From: Gonocerus acuteangulatus
Lineage: Eukaryota; Arthropoda; Insecta; Hemiptera; Coreidae
Direction: 5' to 3'
NCBI GenBank assembly: GCA_946811695.1
Contig: OX328128.1
Span: 74,966,531 to 75,030,530, forward strand
DNA length: 64,000 bases
Positions 23,403 through 35,474 of this stretch are shown in pieces; the stretch's first letter is position 1, and every line of letters starts with the position of its first letter. The position numbers and the translations under genes are program-made. The notes beneath the pieces were generated by a model, which worked only from the letters and a program-made list of their open reading frames with translations, did no database searches and was not told the DNA's origin.

Positions 23403-24102
23403 GGCCGCACCTATATTGGACCTGTATTTCTCCCGATCCGATCAGATCTAGTTACAGCTCGTCAGTAATGACCTCGTAGTGAAGTGAAAATGAGTGATTA
23501 ATTAAAGAAATACCATCTAATAATCATAGAAACCTTCGATTACCTTGTTGGAGGTACGAAGGGGGAGTTGAGAGGCCAATCAATCTTTTGGAAGTATATC
23601 AGTCCCGAAAAAATAAAAGTCAATTTTTAACTGTTACATTACGATAATACGCATTAGTATTCATATTTTAAAATTATTTATAAGAAAGGTAGCTAGAAGG
23701 TTATAAGCATTGGAAGGTTATTATTATTGAAAGGTTGTAAACATTGGATGGTTATAAACATTTTTCCACGTAATTAATAAACAAGGGAAACAAAAAACAA
23801 AAATGTAAATGGACCCAGTTGTTCTACATTTAATTAGGTTTCATTTAAAAAAAAAAGTACATTGAAATCGGTTGAGATCTAGGGGCTGTAGACCTTTTTG
23901 AAACACAATATGTCGTATGGCGCCATGTTGCGTCGTTGGTCCGAAATCGGTGCAGAAACAAACAAGTTTGAACGGCTGAGAATCGGCAGACTTCGGATCT
24001 GGACCAATGTAGGCACCTCTATTGAGATGCATGTATTTGTACTTCTTCCGACAGACGCGACTAGTCGGTGACTATCGGATCAGGTCCAATGTAGGTTCAC
24101 CG
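23403..24102. mobile_element. 700-bp MITE abutting the previous one, TTA duplication
   Basis: Inverted ends GGCCGCACCTATATTGGACC and its near complement at 24083-24102 (GGTCCAATGTAGGTTCACCG), flanked by TTA at 23400-23402 and 24103-24105. It shares its left TTA with the neighbouring MITE. Confidence 0.7.
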
Positions 24103-24105
24103 TTA

Positions 24106-24275
24106 ACCGTCTGTCAAGAATAATCGTCTGTCCGACCCCTAGAATGTCGGTGGTAGTAGTGTTGATTGGCACATTGTTCAATGTTAGGTTGTATATAATC
24201 TTCCCCAGTGACTCACATGGTGGAAGATAAATGGAACATATTGTGACTGTGAAAAGCTCTGCTACTTTCTTCGAG
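24106..24275 (-). pseudogene. Possible LINE endonuclease scrap
   Basis: Minus-strand reading includes VTICSIYLPPCESL, which resembles the 'I..IYLPP' strand of jockey/I endonucleases. It sits on the far side of two MITEs from the reverse transcriptase relic in the same orientation. The two may once have been one element, but the intervening reverse transcriptase is missing. Confidence 0.4.
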
Positions 24276-24289
24276 TAGGCGTCATCCAT

Positions 24290-24414
24290 GGTGTGGCGAG
24301 GAACCTTCTCAAAGGGGCCTGAGGTGAGAAACATTCATGCCGCCGGCGGGACTCGAACCCACCATCTCCCGCATGAGAATCTAAGGCGTTAGCCAGTAGA
24401 CCACGGGGAGACCC
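24290..24414 (-). mobile_element. tRNA-derived SINE head (family S2)
   Basis: The minus strand starts GGGTCTCCCCGTGGTCTACT (A box) and has GGTGGGTTCGAGTCCCG (B box) at tRNA spacing, followed by a body ending near 24290. Related to 45500-45630 and 59963-60150. Not a functional tRNA: the cloverleaf 3' half is replaced by SINE body. Confidence 0.75.
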
Positions 24415-24693
24415 TGCTTGGGGTGTTGTTTTTAAAGGGATAGGTTGTTTCGCTGTATATGACATGGCTTTTTTTTTTTCATTTAACAAATATTTAAGAT
24501 TAGCAATGAATGTTTGAAAGTCATTAATGTTCCATTGGATTATAATCATTGCTGGTGTCAGTGGACATTGCATAAAGAATAAAAAAAAAGTTTGGTTTAA
24601 AAAAACATATTTTATCACCATATGTATATAAACATATAAATCAACTTACTTGATTTGCCAATAATTCTCTTTTTTTTTTCTTTTTTTTTTTTT

Positions 24694-24863
24694 GCCAACG
24701 GCCATAGCCACGTTGAATACACCGGTTCCCGTAGATCACCGAAGTTAAGCAACGTCGGGCGTGGTCGGTACCTAAATGGGTGACCGACCACGTGCTGTTG
24801 GCATTATAAAAGGGTGGCAACCTATAGATAGCCCGGCGCTAATGGCCAAGATGTAGATGCGCC

Positions 24864-24927
<64 letters not shown>
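24694..24927 (+). mobile_element. 5S-rRNA-derived SINE with chimeric body and long poly(A)
   Basis: The head 24694-24802 is a 109-nt derivative of 5S rRNA (starts GCCAACGGCCATA; internal promoter GAAGTTAAGCAACGTCGGGC and ATGGGTGACC; ends GTGCTGTTGGC). The body AAAGGGTGGCAACCTATAG matches the S1 SINE body. The tail GGCGCTAATGGCCAAGATG to GATGCGCCGT matches the S2 SINE tail. About 62 A follow. It is shorter than real 5S (about 120 nt) and tail-bearing, so it is a SINE3-type element and not a 5S gene. Confidence 0.85.
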
Positions 24928-24929
<2 letters not shown>

Positions 24930-25195
24930 CATTTTTATAATTTATTAACACCTATGGTTATTTTCCCGTAATTTGTACAGGTTGCCTACAAGGTTCATGA
25001 ATTTTTTAACATCTCCATAACAGTTGCTCAGGCGAGGTAAGTTAAAAGTACGATTACGGTTAGGGGGCGAGCATTGAACCCAAATTTTACTAAGCAAAAC
25101 GCAGAGGTAGATAACGTTGCTTGGAGATTTAGAAGCATTTATTTCGTTCGTTATAAAAATTATATGGAAATAACCGAAATGATCTTTCTTAGCGT

Positions 25196-25358
25196 TCAAA
25201 TTTATTTATTTATTTAAATTTTAACGTCCATTTATTATTAACTACGAATTTTAGGACGGGTTATCTATAGGTTACCACCCTTTTCTAGCCAGGATAGGGG
25301 TGATGCCTTTTCTTTTTTCGAAAGAAAAGCCTCCGCCCCTAGTGGGAATCGAACCCAG
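25196..25358 (-). mobile_element. S1 SINE, 5' truncated
   Basis: Minus strand: from GGGTTCGATTCCCACTAG (B box) through GGCATCACCCCTATCC and AAAGGGTGGTAACCTATAG to an AATAAATAAATA tail. The A-box half is missing. Confidence 0.7.
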
Positions 25359-25739
25359 CGTTCAAATTATTTTTAACTTATGATATTAAAATATTTATTA
25401 AAAATTTAAACTTGTATTTGTAATGTGTTATGAAAAATAATAAAAAGAATGAAAGAGACCCCGTTGGACTGTGAAGTGGTTTCGCGCCAAAACAAAGGTC
25501 GAGATGCCGCAATTAGTGCGGGAGCAATTAAAAAAGCGCGGGAATAGAAGAACAGCCTCTGTAACCCTTTGAAGCCACTCTAGACCTACAGTCATTAGGC
25601 ACTCTCTGTGGGTAATGATGCAGTTTCAATAGTTCACAATTAAAAAGTTGTGCATATATAAAGAAATTATAGTTTATGGCATAATTATGATTTATAATGT
25701 CATGAAAACACCGGTGGTTCACATTTCTATGTGTTTGTG

Positions 25740-25742
<3 letters not shown>

Positions 25743-25776
<34 letters not shown>

Positions 25777-25785
25777 ATATATATC
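25743..25785. repeat. (TA)n
   Basis: TA tract in gene-free sequence. Confidence 0.97.
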
Positions 25786-26518
25786 CTCCACCCCCTTTTC
25801 CTCCTAGAGTTGTTGGAATTTCGAAATGAAACTTGGTAGGTCTTAGTTATGTTGCATGAGGTTACTTTTGAAGGTTTAGTTGACTTTGTAACATTCTCCA
25901 GTTTTTCTCCAGCGCATCCTAACTCTTGATTTTCCAATGGCGGCAGGTATTTTTTATGACGAATTCTGATAGAAAATTTAATTTTAAGACTAATTTATTC
26001 CGAGACATCTTTTGATCCGACGCACCGTTTGCGCGTAAAACGCAAAAAACTGAAAAATATTGCCCTTTTGTAGACAAATTCCTATTTTTTTCTATTCATA
26101 TCGATTTTCTGAATTGTTACTTTTTAAAACTTTTAAGGTATATTTTTCATTCATAATACCCCGTTAAATATTTAATCTACACTTATCGATCGAAGCGATT
26201 TATTTTTCTAAGCAGCATTTTTTTGTATAATGTAATCTGAGATTTAATAATCTCTGTCCTGAGTTAACTCCCAATACCGATGGGCGAGTTTTTCTAATTA
26301 ACGAACTCATTAAATCGTTTGAATTGGAAATGCTATTTTTTTTTAAAAAGTACAGAAAATTGTGGGTGCTATCCTCTTAGCTCATAAACACAGAAATTAT
26401 AACGGAATTCAGTTTCGGTACATATAACAGTAGATTAGATAAACAAATATTTGAAGGAAGTATACAAAAATTCTTCAGTGCAACGTTCATGTCCTTCGGA
26501 GATAGCTAAAAAAAATCC

Positions 26519-26672
26519 ACAGAAGGAATATGGATCAGACAGCTTACCTGTTCTTCTACTAAGCTTCTAGGAGACGGAGCTAGTCTGTGGTACCTACAGA
26601 AGGAATATGGATCAGACAGCTTACCTGTTCTTCTACTGAGCTTCTAGGAGACGGAGCGAGCCTGTGGTATCA
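26519..26672 (+). repeat. 77-bp direct duplication
   Basis: 'cagaaggaatatggatcagac', without its first base as a 20-mer, occurs twice 77 bp apart, including 'tctaggagacggagc'. Two copies only. Confidence 0.8.
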
Positions 26673-27539
26673 ACTGGCACAAGACGCTCCATTCAGCGGA
26701 GAAAGTAGCTTTCACTGAGGGCCTCCGTGTGGGAGGGGATGTTCGTGTGTGTGTGTGTGTGAGAGAGAGAGATTCACAGACCGTGTCTAGTCACGGACAC
26801 GACACGGCTTACTGACTAGAAATACTGCTCCAATTTTTTTTTATAAATCTTCATGTCCCCTTTCCCTACAAAAATGGGACATCCCGCCGTTTACAAGACC
26901 TAAAAACAAATACATTATACTTATAAATTATATTTCCTCCGACCAAACAGCATTAGTAGCAATCGGTAATAAAGATAAAAACGAAATAAAAGTATAACAC
27001 GCAGGAGCTGCGAAATCCTGCAGCGTTTTCATAGATCTCTTACCATTAGTCTTATTTGGATTGGTTAAAATATAATGACTATGTTGTTTTGGATATTACC
27101 GGAAAATATTAAACACTTGTTCCAAAGAAAACTCGAAGATAAGCAAGATTTCAGAGGGCAAAATGCACTAAAATCTTACAGTAAGTTACTCATTTAATTT
27201 TCTCGACCTGATCATCTGTTGCAAGCAAAGTATTTGAGTCCCTATGGAAGGATGGCCGACAAGCACTGAAAACCGAAGACCAACTGAATTCTCAAATCAT
27301 CAGAAATTCTATAATAATTCATGTCTAGAAAGTTTTCAAGAAGCAACCCGTAATCTTGTAGAGTAGAGCTTTTCCATTGATGTCCGTGTGAAAGCACTAG
27401 ATCTAATTCCACGAAAGTTCAGGGTTATTAGAATTGTGGTTCTAATTTATCAAGTGACCTTTAGTTTCATACTCTCATGCGAAAGTTGATGTGCCAAAAA
27501 TATCTGCGATCTCCAAACGTTAAATGGAATTAACATAAA

Positions 27540-28695
27540 CTCTACATAGTTCCTACAGCAGACATCGGACACTATCTGCTTAGTGTACTCTAATCTTGGT
27601 CTTCCTCTCCCATTCCTCCCTCCCCTTCTTCCCTCCATAACTATACCCACGAGTCCTCCTCCAGTCTCTTCATCTCCACATAGATCCTACAGCAGACATC
27701 GGACACTATCTGCTTAGTGTACTCTAATCTTGGTCTTCCTCTCCCATTCCTCCCTTCCCTTCTTCCCTCCATAACTATACCCACGAGTCCTGCTCCAGTC
27801 TCTTCATCTCCACATAGTTCCTACAGCAGACATCGGACACTATCTGCTTAGTGTACTCTAATCTTGGTCTTCCTCTCCCATTCCTCCCTTCCCTTCTTCC
27901 CTCCATAACTATACCCACGAGTCCTGCTCCAGTCTCTTCATCTCCACATAGTTCCTACAGCAGACATCGGACACTATCTGCTTAGTGTACTCTAATCTTG
28001 GTCTTCCTCTCCCATTCCTCCCTTCCCTTCTTCCCTCCATAACTATACCCACGAGTCCTGCTCCAGTCTCTTCATCTCCACATAGTTCCTACAGCAAACA
28101 TCGGACACTATCTGCTTAGTGTACTCTAATCTTGGTCTTCCTCTCCCATTCCTCCCTTCCCTTCTTCCCTCCATAACTATACCCACGAGTCCTGCTCCAG
28201 TCTCTTCATCTCCACATAGTTCCTACAGCAGACATCGGACACTATCTGCTTAGTGTACTCTAATCTTGGTCTTCCTCTCCCATTCCTCCCTTCCCTTCTT
28301 CCCTCCATAACTATACCCACGAGTCCTGCTCCAGTCTCTTCATCTCCACATAGTTCCTACAGCAGACATCGGACACTATCTGCTTAGTGTATTCTAATCT
28401 TGGCATTCCTCTCCCATTCCTCCCTTCCCTTCTTCCCTCCATATCTATACCCACGAGTCCTGCTCCAGTCTCTTCATCTCTATATAGTTCCTACAGCAGA
28501 CATCGGACACTATCTGCTTAGTGTACTCTAATCTTGGTCTTCCTCTCCCATTCCTCCCTTCCCTCCATATCTATACCCACGAGTCCTGCTCCAGTCTCAT
28601 CATCTCCATATTGTTCCTACAGCAGACATCGGACACTATCTGCTTAGTGTACTCTAATTTTGGTCTTCCTCTCCCATTCCTCTCTTCCCTTCTTT
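27540..28695 (+). repeat. 134-bp satellite derived from a LINE C-terminus, about 8.5 copies
   Basis: Anchors 'tcctacagcagacatcgg' at 27551, 27685 and 27819, and then every 134 bp, with one 12-bp deletion near 28560. The minus strand of each unit encodes GRNGRGRPRLEYTKQ and then VCCRNYVEMKRLEQDSW, a LINE-tail signature. One stray partial copy lies at 57284-57350. Confidence 0.9.
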
Positions 28696-29091
28696 CCTGC
28701 CAATTGCGTAATCCTGCTAATGTCCTTTATCGAAATAATGCTTAATGCTTTAACAAATATACCTTTAAATATTTAAGCTCTTAAGAATAATACTCTTGCT
28801 TCATATCCTTCCATCTAAGAACCTTAATGTAGATTTCATTGCTATGAAATTCATACTCTCAACATTATTAGCAGATGCAGACGCCGGAACGAGATCGCAC
28901 GGTTTCTGATTTCAGGACCGCTCGCTGCATATCGAGGTTGCTATTCGTCTGCTATGGACTCGATATCAATCTAACAATTTTTTTAAGTTCTTCTCGTTGG
29001 TTTTCGATAACATAGCACGCTTCTCAACATGGTTCTTTTTTAACGCCGCATTTATCAAGGAAAGTGGTCAACCTCTATGATGAATAAATAT

Positions 29092-29240
29092 AAAAAGTCC
29101 GCAGGAACTGCGTCATCTTAGCGTGGTTCTGTTTATAGCCCTAGTGCCATTAGTAAAGCAATAGAAGCAGTTATTGGTATGTTGTGATTTTCGTTAAGAG
29201 TATAAAATAAAATCTCAAAGAGAAGGAAGTTTAACGCGAA
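29092..29240 (+). repeat. Single arm of the 16845-family MITE
   Basis: 'aaaaagtccgcaggaactgcg' then 'tcatcttagcgtggttctg' and 'gccattagtaaagcaatag' match the left arm at 16845-16946. Confidence 0.6.
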
Positions 29241-29826
29241 ACTGACAGTATCCTAACCGGAAATGACTCCCCCGCCTTCTCAACGTTCTCCCTCAAGAAT
29301 GCACTATTACCAATAAGTTTCTCATTTCCTTGCTTTATTTTACTAAAATACTAGTTTTACTGATAAATGCAATTTAACACAATAGAACAACCAATTAAAA
29401 AGATAAACCCCGTTTAAACTTCATTTGAATAAAGGGAAAACACTTGTTTGTAGGCAATGTAGTAAGCCTTCGAATGGTCAACTTCCACTTACCATGATTT
29501 CTTAACCGTTTTCGCGGCATTTACGAAAATCCCAAAACTCTTCATGTATTTTAATAACATTTTTTTTTTCGAATACTTTCTTAACTACAAATACAACCGA
29601 AAGTTAACCATCTTAGTTTAGATAAATTTCAAACACGCAGAAAATGTTTCAATTGAATCCCAGGATTCTAAGTACACAAACAGAAAAGGATATTTTTCAC
29701 TTTTCTCAAAAATAGGTACATATTTTTCCTTTGTGACGGAAAGTATAAAACGAGAGCCGAAATGAAGACGAAAACGTAAGCGTTACGATTTTGTTCGCAC
29801 GAATTTACCTCCAAAACCTATATATG

Positions 29827-29828
<2 letters not shown>

Positions 29829-29870
<42 letters not shown>
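29829..29870. repeat. (TA)n
   Basis: Left (TA)n border of the Helitron-like element 29875-30272. Confidence 0.96.
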
Positions 29871-29872
<2 letters not shown>

Positions 29873-29874
29873 AA

Positions 29875-30271
29875 TCAGGTGTCTGTCTGTTTCTTATACA
29901 AATCCACACCCTTCGTCCGATTCTGACCAAACATGACACACAGGTAGGTCGTAATACGGGGAGTGTCATAAGCCAGGTCAAAAACGTCTACCAGCTGCCT
30001 GTTTGTATGTTTTTTTTCTTTATACGAATCCACACCGTTTGACCGAGTTTGACCAAACGTGACAAACAGGTGGACACAGGTGGACACGGGGAGTGTCGTA
30101 GGCCTGATTAAAAGTGACTCACAGTTCGGAGATCACGAGTTCGAAACAATGAACCCAAATAGTTAGAGATTTGCGTTATTAGATTTTTATATTAATTTTT
30201 TGGTTTCTAATTTATTTTTGCTTTTACAGATGCAGAAAGTAGGTGTAGCATAGCACGCCGGGTAACAGCTA

Positions 30272-30272
<1 letters not shown>
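29875..30272 (+). mobile_element. Small Helitron-like element inside (TA)n
   Basis: Begins A|TCAGGTGTCTGTCTG and ends CACGCCGGGTAACAGCTAG|T. The end is like that of the 19130 Helitron (CGCCGGGTMANAGCTAG). It contains two similar blocks with 'aatccacacc.tt.g.ccga'. The 5' boundary is uncertain because the flanks are (TA)n and part of a family R copy. Confidence 0.5.

Positions 30273-30328
<56 letters not shown>
30273..30328. repeat. (TA)n
   Basis: Right (TA)n border of the Helitron-like element, continuing into CA repeats. Confidence 0.96.
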
Positions 30329-30336
<8 letters not shown>

Positions 30337-30466
30337 TACACAAATTTGAACTACCGTTATTTTATTATCTATAGGTTCTGAAATTGGTCGGAACTTCGGA
30401 TGATGTCATGCTCAAGAGCGGGTTTCCTCCCTATGAAGGGAGGGAGGAACCGCACTAAAAGCCAAT
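30329..30466 (+). repeat. Family R 3' end with hairpin
   Basis: 'acacaaatttgaactaccgt' then the hairpin TTTCCTCCCT/AGGGAGGGAGGAACCGC followed by ACTAA, the family R terminus. It is separated from its 5' part by (TA)n and a Helitron-like insert. Confidence 0.6.
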
Positions 30467-31134
30467 AAATTAAAGTAAAAATTTGCCCAATCGTCAATTT
30501 AGTTAAATAAAATATGTAACATAATACAATATTTAATTTATATAACGCATTGCACTCTTGACAATACTTGAGATAACATTATCATATTCGAGCTACAAAT
30601 TGAAAAAATAATCAATCAAATTATTTCACATCATTTAAGATACTTATAAAACTTAGTTCAGATTTACTAATAATCTTTTCCTTATTTAATTTCCTTGTAA
30701 AGTAATGTGATATACAACTGCGTCATCTTAATGGGTTTCCATCTTATCACGAGTGTCATTTGGAAAGTGATAGATATTGTATATATTTTGTGAAAAATGT
30801 AAACAACTACTGTAAAGCAAACTTAAATAAAAGTGTGATTTCAGGCGCCTTTATGCACAGAATGCTTTCAGAAGTGAATTTTAGTCATTGTGCATCTTCT
30901 ACTTCCGCTCGGAAAGCAATTTTACAAATAAAGAAAAACTGTTTATCTTTTACGTATTTTCTTTTACTGGAAAATTCATTATTGAAACTTGATCTAATAT
31001 TTATTGACTATCTTTAAACGTGTTCAAATGATTGCATTAAGAGAACATCATAAAAGGGTACCAATAATGTTCCTTATACTATTCATAAAAAAATCACCTG
31101 TTTGTCTGATTGTTCCTTATATAAATCTAACCAT

Positions 31135-32452
31135 TCAATTCACTATAGATTGGGTTAAAGGTCACTCAGGAAACGAAGGAAACGATAAGGCTGATCAGTT
31201 AGCAAAATGTGCTAAAAGCGATACATTGCCGATAAGCTGCGCGAAATTACCATTAATTTGGGTCCAGTCTCAAGTTAAAATGAATAATATTCCAACATGG
31301 AACAATAGGTGGAGAATAAGCACAAAATCTCCTAGTTTCCATAAATTTATACCCGAAATAAATGAAAAAAATCAGAATATTCTTAAAAGTCGAAATTACA
31401 AACTTACTCAATTCCTGACAGAGCATGGACACACAAAAAACTACTTGAAACGATTTAAACTAAGGGTGGGTTTACACTTGCTAGTTATTGCAGGAAATTT
31501 ATATCAGACAGAAATTGCGACAAGTGTAAACCATGAGCAATTTATGTCTGAGATATATATTTCTATCCCGAGCAATAAGTGTCGACACTTCTATACCACC
31601 AGGTGAATACGCTGATTATAAAGAGAGAAATAAATGTCAGACAGAAATATCTTGGTTTCTAGCTATATTGCCGAAACTTCTATACCAAGCAGAATGGACT
31701 AGACAGGACATATATTTCTGAGTGTAAACAGGCCGGACATTTATTGCAAAGCGAGAACCGTCCTATAGATATCCATGACATAAATGTCTAGCTATTTCTG
31801 TCCGTATGTAAACTTGCAAGAGAATATCTATCCGACACTCATATCGCGACATATATCGTGACATATATTTCCTGCCAGAAATATCAAGTGTAAACGCACC
31901 CTAACTGATGACGATAAATGTACAATAGACGGACAGATACAGACTTTTACCCATATACTCTATGATTGTAAGACTGACGACAGACAAAGACTAAGACTAA
32001 TGAAAAACATAATACTACAAGGAGGTAGCTGGCCTGAGTCGGAAAGAAAGCTGTTCGAAGATCATAAGGAGGAACTTATCAACTTTGTTTTATCCATAAA
32101 TTTTGATGATCTAACAAACAACTAGAGAAATGAAGGAGAAGAAGAAGATCTGACTCTACTTCATCATCATCAAACCAAATTCTTTTACTTATTTATCTCT
32201 TGCTTATTTATCTTGTACTTCCTTAATTTCATTACTTATAAATTATCAGTGATTATTTCATTCTTTCATACTACATTTATTTATGTTATTATATATTTGT
32301 ATATATTATTATATCAATGTTATAAAGATTAACAATGTATACTCGCTCTAACTATGTAAAGACATGCGTGCAGTGTATCAAAAGATATGGGGCACGCTTC
32401 AATAATAAACGGCTCTACCATAGGGTTACTATGGCAGAGAAAAAAAAAAAAA
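31135..32452 (+). mobile_element. 5'-truncated I-type LINE with target-site duplication, split by a MITE
   Basis: A 3' LINE fragment begins inside RNase H (DWVKGHSGNEGNDKADQLAK), runs through KLTQFLTEHGHTKNYL and, after a MITE, ends with a Cys/His motif (CTIDGQIQTFTHILYDC) and a stop near 32124. A poly(A) of about 15 closes it. The 12-nt duplication aaatctaaccat flanks it at 31123-31134 and 32453-32464, so this was a real 5'-truncated insertion. Confidence 0.85.
31464..31901 (+). mobile_element. 438-bp Harbinger-like MITE with TAA duplication
   Basis: Terminal inverted repeats GGGTGGGTTTACACTTG and CAAGTGTAAACGCACCC, flanked by TAA at 31461-31463 and 31902-31904. Three-base TWA duplications are typical of PIF/Harbinger elements. 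Removing the element plus one TAA restores the LINE reading frame exactly. There is no coding capacity. The interior carries repeated 'tgtctgacag/gacagaaat' pieces. Confidence 0.85.
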
Positions 32453-32679
32453 AAATCTAACCATGGATATATATAAATCTAATCATGGAGAATTTGTAAC
32501 CTTAATTTTACTACCCTCAAAATAAAATTGGCAAGTCTGAGAAATATTTCTTTGTGATTGCTGTTAAGAAATTCATTCTCTTCATCAGATGGAAAAATAG
32601 ATGAGAAACATCCTTGGCGGATATTGCCGTAAATATTTTATTTATTTATTTTACGAGCTTCGCAACAACGGCGACTTGC

Positions 32680-32880
32680 TCTTTTTTTTCTTTTTTTTTA
32701 TTTATTTATTTTTTATTATTATTTTTTTTTGTTTTTTTTTTATTTGTTTTTATTTTTTATTTTTATTTTATTTTTTATTATTTTTTTTATTATTATTTTT
32801 TTTTTGTTTTTTTTTATTTGTTTTTATTTTTTATTTTTTTTTTATTTTTATTATTTGTTTTATTATTATTTTTTTTTATT
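32680..32880. repeat. T/A-only low-complexity tract
   Basis: About 200 nt of T-runs with scattered A and a few G. Open frames across it (poly-Phe) are artefacts. Confidence 0.9.
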
Positions 32881-32969
32881 GCTGTAAATAGAGCAGTGCA
32901 GTAGTATATGATATGTGGTTTCTTCAACTGCATTATTACACTTGATATATATTTCATTCCCATAGCAAA

Positions 32970-33200
32970 TGATTAAGGGAGTTCGTTAACCAGCAAAATC
33001 CGGGCCACTGCTGACCCACATTTTTTTACCCAAACCGGCCGCAATTTTTGTTATATTGAAACAAAACTGTTTACGCCATGATTATCGCAAGAGAAAGTTC
33101 TGTTGTATTAATAGAATTTGGAGGTTGTATTCTGTTGTAGGTCCATTTGGGGAGGGGGGGGGGGGAATTCACTTCGGAGCCAAATATTTAATTTCCCTGT
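32970..33200 (+). repeat. Family A fragment
   Basis: 'gagttcgttaaccagcaaaatc' begins a stretch that includes one G-run unit core near 33140-33175. It is diverged and resembles units of 20297-21498. Confidence 0.45.
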
Positions 33201-34185
33201 GCCGTTATTTTTTTTTATTTCTTTTTTATGTACACTATAAACACAACCTTGCTCTGCTCACAACACTAAGCAGTATAAATAATTATTCCTAATAATAATT
33301 TAACATACAATTTTAGTAAAAATTACCATTTAGGTCAATCCATATGAAGTGGTCCAGAAATAATTTAATTGGTTGCTCGATGATTTTTAATATTTTTTAT
33401 TTTTTAATTGTATAAAATAGAACTTATTGAGAACACAAAAATGTGGTTATTATATTTTTTGAATTTTTATTTTGCTGTTGGCGGCCGTGTTTGTATCAAC
33501 AAAATGCCGATTTTTAGGGTTTTCAGTGTTCTGCGGAAAAGCGGATTTCTCCAATACTGTTCATCCTAGATCATCGAAACAACAACCAATCTATTCAGTA
33601 AAAAGTGGACTTAAATAAAGGTAGTAAGCATGACTGACCTAAATTTAAGTCTAAGGGTCCAAATATTTTGTTAAAGTTTATACTAATTAATTTGAGAAAA
33701 TCGATTTTCAAGATTTTTTATATATGGGAAGGCAAGAGGTAATATGTTTGTGTTTTTTTCTGGCGCAAGGTATAGGTCCAGGCTTTAAGTAAATAGAGTT
33801 TTATGCTGAAGGCTTGTGCAGTTTTTTAATTATAAATTTTTTAATATCACGGGTTTTCAAAAATTTCAAATTTTAGAGCCCGATATCTCAGATGGGCATT
33901 AAAATAAAAATTTGAAACTTGGCCCATTTGTAGTTCCTTATGAGAGGAATAAGCAGTAAAACTTTTGTTTTGTAGACTCAACTGTCATAAAAGATATTAC
34001 ATACTGAAATGTACTAAAATACTGACATAGCCAATATCTATGCAGCCACATTAAGTATCCTACATACACAGGGTATGTATCAACCTTTCAGGAGGTGATA
34101 GTAGACTTCATGTGCAACAAAAAGATTCATATAAAGTTTGGTTCAATTCCCAAAAGTAACCGAGTAAATTCAAATTTCTTATTTT

Positions 34186-35474
<1,289 letters not shown>

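Noticed and set aside
22974..23479. Several open frames of 70-107 codons
   Set aside because: They lie inside a GC-rich, palindromic MITE. Low stop density is explained by base composition.
24694..24802. A functional 5S rRNA gene
   Set aside because: It is about 11 nt short, mutated in the helix regions, and continues into a SINE body and a 62-nt poly(A).
27540..28695. CRISPR-like array
   Set aside because: Eukaryotic context, and units of 134 bp are contiguous with no unique spacers.
32601..32904. 96-codon poly-Phe frames, a possible membrane protein
   Set aside because: Simple T/A-rich low-complexity DNA.
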